Shown: positions 16,126 to 23,447 of the stretch, piece after piece
How the letters are laid out: every line of letters begins with the position of its first letter
How positions within the stretch are numbered: position 1 is the first letter of the stretch
Origin: an uncultured Spartobacteria bacterium
GTDB lineage: Bacteria > Verrucomicrobiota > Verrucomicrobiia > Chthoniobacterales > Terrimicrobiaceae
Assembly: GCA_937888355.1 (NCBI GenBank)
Contig: CALAPX010000129.1
Location: 1 to 49,169 of the forward strand
Length of the DNA stretch: 49,169 nucleotides
Reading direction: 5' to 3'
The notes under the pieces: generated by a model
Seen by the model: only the letters and a program-made list of their open reading frames with translations
Database searches by the model: none
What the model was told of the DNA's origin: nothing
Made by a program: the position numbers and the translations under genes

Positions 16126-19095
16126 ATGTTTGCTTGGATCCTGAAAAAAATAGTCGGCTCGAAAAATCAGCGTGAACTTCGCCAAATGCTGCCGATCGTA
16201 AAAAAAATAAACGATCTGGAAGAGCAGTTGAAATCTCTTCCTGATGACGCTCTTCGCGAGAAGACCCAAGATTGGAAAGATCGTCTTTCAAAAATCTCTG
16301 ATCCCGTGCAATTAGATGAAGAGCTCCAGGGGATCCTTCCGGAAGCTTTTGCGGTTGTAAAAAATGGCGCGCGCCGGCTTTGCGGTCGTTCTTTTGATGT
16401 GTGCGGCCATCCCCTCACATGGAACATGGTTCATTTCGATGTCCAACTTCTCGGCGGGATGGTGCTCCACAAGGGCCGTATCGCTGAGATGGCGACCGGC
16501 GAGGGGAAAACCCTTGTTGCTACGTTGGCTGTCTATCTTAACGCCCTTTCTGGACGCAGTGTTCATGTCGTGACAGTGAACGATTACCTCGCCCAACGTG
16601 ATGCGCAGTGGATGGGCCAACTCTACACATTCCTCGGACTTTCTGTTGGAGTTATTCAAAACGACCAATCGCCCACACTCCGCCGCCAGCAATATCAATG
16701 CGACATTATCTACGGGACGAACAGTGAGTTTGGGTTCGATTACCTCCGCGATAATGGGATGGCCACCAGCCGCGAACAACAAGTTCAACGGGGCCATTTT
16801 TTTGCAATCGTCGATGAAGTGGATTCAATTCTTATCGACGAAGCCCGAACCCCGCTCATTATTTCAGGTCCTGCCACTGTATCTACGCATCAATATGATA
16901 AATTTAAACCGCTTGTAGATCAATTAGTTAAAAAGCAGACAATGCTTTGCAATCGCTTGGCCACTGAAGTCAAAGATTTGATCTCTGCAAATAAAAACGA
17001 TGAGGCAGGCCGCATCCTTTTCAAACTCAAGCTTGGTCAACCGCGCAACAAAGCCTTCCTCCGCCATCTCGAAGACCACGAAATGCGTAAGCTAATGGAT
17101 AGGGCTGAACTCGAATTCTACAAGGATACGGAAGGAAAGGCAGCGCTTGTGGCATTAAAAGAGGAGCTCTTTTTCACTATTGAGGAAAAGTCTCATGAAG
17201 CAGACCTTACGGAACAGGGCCGTAATTACTTGAATCCGGATGATATTAATGCGTTTACTTTGCCCGACTTGCTGACAGAGTATGCTGATATAGAAAACGA
17301 TACAGCGTTATCGGTTGACGAAAAAGTTACAAAGAAATCCGCCCGTCAACAATACTGCGACACGCAAGCAGAGCGGATTCACAATATTACTCAACTCTTA
17401 AAAGCGTACTGCCTCTATGAAAAAGACGTTGAATATGTTGTCGAGGAAAACAAGGTCATCATCGTCGACACCTTTACTGGCCGTAAAATGTCAGGCCGTC
17501 GTTGGTCTGATGGTCTTCACCAAGCCGTTGAAGCCAAAGAAGGGGTTCAGATAGATCGTGAAACCCAAACACTGGCCACGATCACAATCCAAAATTATTT
17601 CCGACTCTATCAAAAGCTGGCTGGCATGACTGGAACAGCGGAGACTGAGGTTAGTGAGTTTCATGACATTTATGGACTGGATGTGAATGTCATGCCTACC
17701 AACCGGCCAGTGAAGCGCTTGGACGAAAATGACCGTATTTACAAGACGCGCCGTGAAAAATACAATTCTTCCATTCAGGCGATCAAGGAAGCTCATGCCA
17801 CCGGTCAGCCGATTCTCGTTGGGACTGGCAGTGTTGAGGCTTCTGAGTTGCTGAGCCGCATGTTAAAATTGCAAAAGATTCCCCACACCGTCCTGAATGC
17901 AAAATATCACTTGCAGGAGGCGGAGATTGTCTCCCGAGCTGGACTTAAGGGCGCGGTTACTATTTCCACCAACATGGCTGGGCGGGGTACTGACATTAAG
18001 CTTGGAGAGGGGGTCGCTGAGATAGGGGGTCTCTTTGTTCTTGGTACAGAACGTCATGAATCCCGCCGCATCGATCGCCAACTCCGTGGTCGTTGCGCTC
18101 GTCAAGGCGACCCTGGGCGTTCCCGATTTTATGTCAGCTTTGAAGATGATCTCATGCGAAACTTTGGAGCCAGCGACCGCATGACGAAGATCATGGAAAC
18201 TTTTGGTCTTCAGGAAGGCGAGGAACTCGAGCACCCTTGGCTCAACAAAAGCGTCGAAACAGCCCAAAAACGCGTCGAACAGCGCAACTACATGATCCGC
18301 AAGCGCACCCTGGAGTTCGACGACGTCATGAACCAGCAGCGCGAGGTCATCTACGGCTACCGCAACGAGGTCATGGATGCTGAAAATCCCCGTGACCTCA
18401 TCCTTGAAGTCATCTCCGAGATCGTCCCTAAGAAGGTCTCCGCCTTCCTCGAAGCCAGCGAAGGCGAGGAGTGCGACTACGACGGACTCCTCCATTGGAT
18501 TAACACCACCTTTCCCCTTGGCCTCACCAAGGAAAAAGCCGCCCTCGACACTCGCACCCCTGAGCAATCCGCTGAATTCATTGTCCAAACCATCACCGAC
18601 GCCTACGAACGCAAGGCTTCCCTGGAACACCCCGACGCCGTCCGCGGCCTCGAGCGCTACATCATCCTCAACGCTATTGACCGACTGTGGCAGGAGCATC
18701 TATACGCTATGGATGGCCTCCGTGAAGCAGTCTATCTTCGTGCATTTGGTCAAAAAGACCCCCTTGTTGAATATAAAAACGATGCTTATGCCATGTTTGT
18801 TGACCTCATGGACACCATCAAGGGTGAGGCGCTTCACAATCTCTTCCGTAGCGCCACTAGTCTACAAGCTTTTGAGCAAATGCTGGAGAATATGCCTCAC
18901 ATCCTTTCGCGCCCAGAGCATCTCCTCAACCCGGAATTGAATGAGGCTGAAGATGATGATTCAACGCCCGACAACCCTCCGCATCCGAAAAAGGAACTCC
19001 CGCTAAAGCGTGAACTACCAAAAGTGGGTCGCAATGACCCCTGCCCTTGTGGTTCTGGCAAAAAATTCAAATCCTGTTGCGGGCGCAATGCTTAA
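16126..19095 (+). CDS. secA: Preprotein translocase ATPase SecA
   Basis: This 989-residue motor drives proteins through SecYEG. Walker A MATGEGKT is near residues 122-129, the DEAD-type motif is IVDEVDSILIDEARTPLI, motif GRKMSGRRWSDGLHQAVEAKEGV is intact, and TNMAGRGTD, ERHESRRIDRQLRGRCARQGDPG and the C-terminal zinc tail VGRNDPCPCGSGKKFKSCC are all present. It is about 90 residues longer than the E. coli protein. The extra part lies in the preprotein cross-linking domain (about residues 265-350) and resembles the insertion seen in Bacteroidetes SecA. A patch near 18240-18675 uses far more C-ending codons than the rest. yajC and secDF, which assist it, lie 25 kb away. Confidence 0.98.
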   Translation: MFAWILKKIVGSKNQRELRQMLPIVKKINDLEEQLKSLPDDALREKTQDWKDRLSKISDPVQLDEELQGILPEAFAVVKNGARRLCGRSFDVCGHPLTWNMVHFDVQLLGGMVLHKGRIAEMATGEGKTLVATLAVYLNALSGRSVHVVTVNDYLAQRDAQWMGQLYTFLGLSVGVIQNDQSPTLRRQQYQCDIIYGTNSEFGFDYLRDNGMATSREQQVQRGHFFAIVDEVDSILIDEARTPLIISGPATVSTHQYDKFKPLVDQLVKKQTMLCNRLATEVKDLISANKNDEAGRILFKLKLGQPRNKAFLRHLEDHEMRKLMDRAELEFYKDTEGKAALVALKEELFFTIEEKSHEADLTEQGRNYLNPDDINAFTLPDLLTEYADIENDTALSVDEKVTKKSARQQYCDTQAERIHNITQLLKAYCLYEKDVEYVVEENKVIIVDTFTGRKMSGRRWSDGLHQAVEAKEGVQIDRETQTLATITIQNYFRLYQKLAGMTGTAETEVSEFHDIYGLDVNVMPTNRPVKRLDENDRIYKTRREKYNSSIQAIKEAHATGQPILVGTGSVEASELLSRMLKLQKIPHTVLNAKYHLQEAEIVSRAGLKGAVTISTNMAGRGTDIKLGEGVAEIGGLFVLGTERHESRRIDRQLRGRCARQGDPGRSRFYVSFEDDLMRNFGASDRMTKIMETFGLQEGEELEHPWLNKSVETAQKRVEQRNYMIRKRTLEFDDVMNQQREVIYGYRNEVMDAENPRDLILEVISEIVPKKVSAFLEASEGEECDYDGLLHWINTTFPLGLTKEKAALDTRTPEQSAEFIVQTITDAYERKASLEHPDAVRGLERYIILNAIDRLWQEHLYAMDGLREAVYLRAFGQKDPLVEYKNDAYAMFVDLMDTIKGEALHNLFRSATSLQAFEQMLENMPHILSRPEHLLNPELNEAEDDDSTPDNPPHPKKELPLKRELPKVGRNDPCPCGSGKKFKSCCGRNA

Positions 19096-19213
19096 AAGTT
19101 GCTTCACTGGGTTCTTCCCCATTCAAGAAGAATAAAGAATGACTAGCTTGCGGAGTCTCTCATGCAACTATGTCGCGCCTTTTTCCGTTGTCTTGTTTTG
19201 AATGTATTTATTT

Positions 19214-19241
19214 TTGATATGTTCCACGTGGAACATATAAT
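19214..19241 (+). promoter_or_regulatory. trmL promoter with a parS-type palindrome filling its spacer
   Basis: The -35 box TTGATA (19214-19219) and a perfect -10 box TATAAT (19236-19241) are exactly 16 bases apart. The whole spacer, 19220-19235, is the perfect palindrome TGTTCCACGTGGAACA. That sequence is, from memory, the parS type bound by ParB in pseudomonads. Transcription would start near 19248 and trmL begins at 19263. Binding here would block RNA polymerase, so the site may serve both as a ParB anchor and as an operator. The promoter match is direct; the binding protein is inferred. Confidence 0.75.
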
Positions 19242-19262
19242 TCCCCTCCCTCAATCAAGATT

Positions 19263-19742
19263 ATGAGAGAACTGTTGAATATCGTTTTGGTTGAGCCTGA
19301 AATCCCACCTAACACAGGCAATATCGCAAGGTTATGTATGGCTGTTGGGTTAAGGCTTCATTTGGTCGGGCCGTTGGGCTTTTCCCTAGATGAAAAAGAA
19401 TTGCGCCGAGCGGGCATGGATTATTGGACAGAGTGCGATGTTCGTGTTTGGGAGAGTTGGAGGGCAATATGCGAGTCGGCAATCAATTGTGAACGCGTCT
19501 GGTTTTTCACCACGAAGGCTTCAAGCGTGTTCTGGGGGGTCAATTACAAGTCTGGGGATTGGTTGGTATTTGGTCGAGAATCACGCGGGTTGCCTGAATC
19601 GCTCCTCCATAAATACCCTGAATCTTGCGTTCGAATCCCTATGCGAAATGGGGCTAGAAGCTTAAACCTTTCAACCTCTGTTGGAATTGGTGCTTTTGAA
19701 GCATTGCGCCAAATCCATCTAGGCGGAGCATGGGAATTATGA
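19263..19742 (+). CDS. trmL: tRNA (cytidine/uridine-34 2'-O)-methyltransferase
   Basis: This 159-residue SPOUT (trefoil-knot) enzyme methylates the wobble ribose of certain tRNA-Leu species. Motif 1 is EPEIPPNTGNIARLC, motif 2 VFGRESRGLP and motif 3 LNLSTSVGIGAFEALRQ. Together these form the S-adenosylmethionine pocket in the C-terminal knot. Length is normal for the minimal TrmL form without an extra domain. It is preceded by the palindrome-bearing promoter and followed by a 611-base stretch with the second palindrome. Confidence 0.93.
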   Translation: MRELLNIVLVEPEIPPNTGNIARLCMAVGLRLHLVGPLGFSLDEKELRRAGMDYWTECDVRVWESWRAICESAINCERVWFFTTKASSVFWGVNYKSGDWLVFGRESRGLPESLLHKYPESCVRIPMRNGARSLNLSTSVGIGAFEALRQIHLGGAWEL

Positions 19743-20353
19743 AAGCCTGATTTGAAAGGCAATCGCCAAAAAAACATGCCCTCAGATTGCCTTCGGTTGA
19801 TCTTTCCAGGCAAGAAGAAGGGGTCTGTCGCCTAAGCGGGCGCAACGGCGCTCTAGGGGCTTTGGCGGCGATTTATGAAGGTGGCGCCACGAATGGGCGG
19901 TTGACAGCGTTCCACGTGGAACAAATGAGCTAACAAAAAGCAAGCGTCCATAAATCCCAATGGCTGGGATCAAATTATGGGGAGGGAAGAAGGAGTGAGA
20001 AAGATTAAGGGAGTTGCCCCAATGTCGAGCAGTATATGATAAACAAGATTATGACAGGTGGGCAAGTGCATGGTTTCGATCAGAAATCACGTTCCGCTGC
20101 TCTTGGCTAAAAAAAGTCCGCCTATGGCAATTAAGGCTGTCTAGCCTAAATTTAGAAAATTAAAGTGATCATAGTGGGGTGGGGGTTAGAATTGATCTCA
20201 GCAAAAACAAATGAAAAGCAGAAGCATGATATAAAATTGCAACATCACCGGAAAATCATTCAAAAGTAAAATAAACAAAAAATGATAATGCAAACGGTGT
20301 TGTCACTACGGCGCGTATTGTGAAAAATTATAAATTTAGATAGTTATCAATAT
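19743..20353. other. Long intergenic region holding the second parS-type site
   Basis: Between trmL and xerD lie 611 bases without a supported gene. The left third (19751-19933) is GC-richer and has an open plus frame ending AFHVEQMS, but no upstream ATG. The right part (about 19980-20350) is AT-rich with scattered A runs and no recognisable RNA gene. No cluster of DnaA boxes was found, so an origin is not supported. Confidence 0.6.
19909..19922. promoter_or_regulatory. Second parS-type palindrome
   Basis: GTTCCACGTGGAAC occurs here as a perfect 14-base palindrome; the outer bases are C and A, so it is one pair shorter than the copy at 19220. A perfect -35 box TTGACA (19901-19906) lies two bases upstream, but the matching -10 position (19924-19929) is poor. 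Two copies about 690 bases apart fit a ParB loading cluster. Confidence 0.7.
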
Positions 20354-21277
20354 GTGAGTGAATCTGAAAACAACAAGGGCAATGCCTTGCAAGGGCCAAT
20401 CGATGAATTTCTCATGTATTTGGCTACCGAGCGTGGGCTATCCGATAGTTATCAAATTCTCATCCAGCGTTCATTAGAGATATTTGCGCGGTGGATTCAA
20501 TCTCTTGGCTCATTGCGTGATTGGGAGTCGATAGAGGCTCGGAATATTACTGAGTTCCTCATATGCCGCAAAAAGGCAGGCCTCCAAGCCGCTTCGATTC
20601 GCATTGAAGCCGTCGCTATCCGCATTTTCTTTCGCTTTTTGGTAGGGCGTAAGGGTTGGAAAATCAATCCAGCCGAGAACCTCGCGCTTCCGCGCGCAGA
20701 CAAGCGTCTGCCTAGGATCTTGCACGAAAAGGAAGTCAGGCGCCTTATTGAGAGTGTTGAAACAACTGATCCGCTGGGCCGCCGCGATCGCGCCATCATT
20801 GAATTGTTGTACTCCAGCGGCCTTCGGGTGTCAGAACTCTGCGACGCGCGCTTGGAGAATGTCGACCTGGAGGCTCAATTCATCCGAATTACCGGTAAGG
20901 GGAGTAAGACGCGCCTGGTTCCCCTTGGAAAACCCGCATGTAAAGCGATCAAATCCTACCTCGATACAGAACGGCCGACGCTTGTATCAAAAAAAACTGG
21001 GGGTGAAATATTTCTCTCTGTACGGGGAAAAAAACTCACAACGCCCCGCATACGCCAATTACTAAATCAATATGCTTCTAGAGCAGGGATCGAATCGCAC
21101 GTGCATCCACATCTCCTGCGCCACAGCTTCGCCACGCACCTCCTGGGCGGCGGCGCCGATCTTCGCGTGATCCAAGAACTCCTTGGCCACGCCGACATCT
21201 CAACAACGCAAATATACACTCATATCGAAAAAAGCGCATTGCACGGCGTCTTAAAAAAATTCCATCCAAGAGCATAG
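20354..21277 (+). CDS. xerD: Tyrosine recombinase of the XerC/XerD type
   Basis: The 307-residue enzyme resolves chromosome dimers at dif. An N-terminal SAM-like core-binding domain (about residues 10-100) contains FLMYLATERGLSDSYQ. The catalytic domain holds Arg in LLYSSGLRVSELC, HPHLLRHSFATHLL (His-x-x-Arg), LLGHADISTTQIYTH and the nucleophile Tyr in that last motif. The start is GTG at 20354; the ATG two bases earlier is out of frame and stops at once. Whether it is XerC or XerD cannot be settled from one copy. ftsK, which activates XerD, lies about 2.2 kb downstream on the other strand. Confidence 0.92.
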   Translation: MSESENNKGNALQGPIDEFLMYLATERGLSDSYQILIQRSLEIFARWIQSLGSLRDWESIEARNITEFLICRKKAGLQAASIRIEAVAIRIFFRFLVGRKGWKINPAENLALPRADKRLPRILHEKEVRRLIESVETTDPLGRRDRAIIELLYSSGLRVSELCDARLENVDLEAQFIRITGKGSKTRLVPLGKPACKAIKSYLDTERPTLVSKKTGGEIFLSVRGKKLTTPRIRQLLNQYASRAGIESHVHPHLLRHSFATHLLGGGADLRVIQELLGHADISTTQIYTHIEKSALHGVLKKFHPRA

Positions 21278-21339
21278 ACAGGATGGGGGGGGATGGAGCG
21301 ATCAATTAAATCGCGCAACGTTATAAATGGATGATTCCA

Positions 21340-22737
21340 CTAACCGATAGGCTCGGCAACAATGTCATAGACTTGGGAGCCTAGGACAACTGCTTGAATG
21401 AAGGCGCCTGGCGTGGCCGGGCGGGTGAGGATAACCCGGCAATCAACTTCGGGGGCATCGTGCTCTGTGCGGGCTATATTAGGAGATTCGACAAGCACTT
21501 TAAGGGTATGACCGGTTTGACTGTCAGCCATCTCCTTGGCGATGCGTTGTTGAAGTTTCATGGCTTCGCGGTGCCGGCGGTTTTTCACGCGGGTGGGAAC
21601 TTGGTTGTCCATCTTGGCCGCGCGTGAGCCGTCCTCCTGGGAGTAGTTGAACACGCCGAGGCGCTCGAAGCGGGTGGTGTCGATAAACTCCAACAGGCTT
21701 TCGAAGTGTTCCTCGGTCTCTCCTGGAAAGCCGACGATGAAGGTTGTGCGCAGCCCGATGCCGGGAATGCCCGCACGGATGCGGCCGATCAATTCCTCGA
21801 TATGCTCGCGAGAGGTCTCGCGGCGCATGAGCTTGAGCATCTCGGGGTGGATGTGCTGGAGCGGCATGTCGACATAGCGGGCGACATGGGGATTCCGCGC
21901 GATGGCGGCGATGAGGTCGTCGCTCCAGTGGGCGGGGTGGGTGTAGAGGAGGCGCACCCAGAAATCGCCGCCGATCTGGCCGATCTCATCGAGGAGGTGG
22001 ATGAGAGACGTGCCGCGGGCGGGGTCGACGGGTTGGCGGGGCCCGGCTTTTTGCTCCCAGAGGTCCATGCCGTAATAGGTGGTGTCTTGACTAATGAGAT
22101 TGATTTCTTTTACCCCCTCAGCAACGAGAGCACGGATTTCGCGGACCACCGAATCAATCTGGCGGCTGCGGTGGCGGCCGCGCATTTGCGGGATCACGCA
22201 GAAGCTGCACGGGTGGTTGCAGCCCTCGGCGATTTTCACGTAAGCCGAGTGGTTCGGGGTGAGGCGGAACCGCGGTGTAGCGAAATCGGGAATGTAGCGC
22301 GATTTGGCGGTGACAAGGTTCAATGGCCCTGCCGGTTGACGCTCAAGCACACGCCGGAAAATTACGCCCGCCTCAGCGACTTGATCTAATCCGATAAAAG
22401 CATCAACCTCAGGCATTTCGCTAGATAGGTCGCTGGAAAAACGCTGCGATAGGCAACCGCTGACAACGACCCGCGCATCAGGGCGATTACCCTCGCCGCG
22501 CTGGCGGTGGGCATCAAGAATTGCATCAATCGATTCCTGCTTCGCGGAATCGATGAAGCCACATGTGTTCACCACGAGCACATCGGCTTCTGCGGGATCG
22601 GCGGTGATGTCAAATCCCTCCGCTTTTGCAGAACCCAGCATGATCTCGGCGTCGACGAGGTTTTTGGCGCAACCAAGACTGATCATGCCTACACGGGGTC
22701 GAGTCATGAGGGCTTGCGGGCCGCTGGTGGTTTTCAT
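21340..22737 (-). CDS. rimO: Ribosomal protein S12 methylthiotransferase
   Basis: This 465-residue radical-SAM enzyme methylthiolates an aspartate of ribosomal protein S12. The N-terminal UPF0004 domain (MISLGCAKNLVDAE, then NTCGFI and VSGCL) binds one iron-sulfur cluster. The radical-SAM triad is CNHPCSFCVIP, followed by RGRHRSR. The C-terminal TRAM domain (about 400-465) binds RNA or protein. Length fits RimO, and the LGCAKNLVDAE start separates it from MiaB. Its ATG overlaps the stop of the RodZ-like gene by 4 bases, so the two are co-translated. Confidence 0.95.
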   Translation of the reverse strand: MKTTSGPQALMTRPRVGMISLGCAKNLVDAEIMLGSAKAEGFDITADPAEADVLVVNTCGFIDSAKQESIDAILDAHRQRGEGNRPDARVVVSGCLSQRFSSDLSSEMPEVDAFIGLDQVAEAGVIFRRVLERQPAGPLNLVTAKSRYIPDFATPRFRLTPNHSAYVKIAEGCNHPCSFCVIPQMRGRHRSRQIDSVVREIRALVAEGVKEINLISQDTTYYGMDLWEQKAGPRQPVDPARGTSLIHLLDEIGQIGGDFWVRLLYTHPAHWSDDLIAAIARNPHVARYVDMPLQHIHPEMLKLMRRETSREHIEELIGRIRAGIPGIGLRTTFIVGFPGETEEHFESLLEFIDTTRFERLGVFNYSQEDGSRAAKMDNQVPTRVKNRRHREAMKLQQRIAKEMADSQTGHTLKVLVESPNIARTEHDAPEVDCRVILTRPATPGAFIQAVVLGSQVYDIVAEPIG

Positions 22738-23447
22738 TGTGGCCGCGGCAGGCGTGGGGCGGGTTCAAATGGCGGCAGAATCATGGTCGAAGGAGTTGGT
22801 TTTTGCGCCGGCGCTGCCGAGGATGCAGGATACTGGTAGGGCTGAGCAAGTTGCGGAGCGGGCGTGGGATCAGGCTCTGGATTCGATGGGAGCGGCGGAT
22901 CGACGGGAGATACAAGAAGCGCGGGATCCATAGAAGAGCTCTCATCATTGATAGGCCCCTCGGTAATGTCAGGCAACGCCAGGGAGGAAGACTCTGCCGC
23001 AGGTTGGACGCGCTCGATCTTTTTCCACCCCCTCCAAAAATAAATCCCGGCGGCGATAACCAATGCCACAGCCACGCCTGCGCCAACAAACTTCAGTAGC
23101 CGCCGGAGAGATTTGAATTGTTCCGACTGCATAAAGTTCTGTTTTGACAACATGACCTCTAAGTAAGCGTTGTCGGAGGTCCCCAGCTTCTGGTTGGAAG
23201 GAAGGAAGTCTTGGATGTCTGCCAAAGGGATATTCAAGTAGTTCGCGTAGTCGATGAGATAAAGGCGGGCATAGGTGGGGTGGGGGAACCCGCTAAAGTC
23301 ATCTGTTTCTAGAGAGCGCAAGCGGCTCAATGGCATTCGGATGTCATGCGCCACTTTTTCAATCGGAATGCCAAGCTTTTGACGTCGGGCGGCAAGCCGC
23401 GCGCCGATGAAAAACTCTCCCTCGTCGGATGGTTGGTTTCTTTTCAA
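22734..23447 (-). CDS. RodZ-like membrane protein with an N-terminal helix-turn-helix
   Basis: The 237-residue protein has a cytoplasmic helix-turn-helix (about residues 15-80: IGARLAARRQKLGIPIEKVAHDIRM, then FPHPTYARLYLIDYANYL) of the RodZ type. One membrane helix follows (about 130-148), then a Pro/Ser-rich periplasmic tail with no folded RodZ beta domain. RodZ ties MreB to the wall machinery. The start is TTG at 23447, which overlaps the ftsK stop (TTGA); the next ATG would remove the first helices of the domain. It lies between ftsK and rimO. Confidence 0.8.
   Translation of the reverse strand: MKRNQPSDEGEFFIGARLAARRQKLGIPIEKVAHDIRMPLSRLRSLETDDFSGFPHPTYARLYLIDYANYLNIPLADIQDFLPSNQKLGTSDNAYLEVMLSKQNFMQSEQFKSLRRLLKFVGAGVAVALVIAAGIYFWRGWKKIERVQPAAESSSLALPDITEGPINDESSSMDPALLVSPVDPPLPSNPEPDPTPAPQLAQPYQYPASSAAPAQKPTPSTMILPPFEPAPRLPRPQ

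Noticed and set aside
20311-20340. Possible dif site just upstream of xerD (GGCGCGTATTG then an AT-rich arm)
   Set aside because: The left arm resembles XerC binding sequence in about 7 of 11 bases but the right arm does not match XerD binding sequence with a 6-base centre.
19980-20350. AT-rich region as a replication origin
   Set aside because: No cluster of TTATCCACA-type boxes and no dnaA nearby; only loose GTTATCAA matches.
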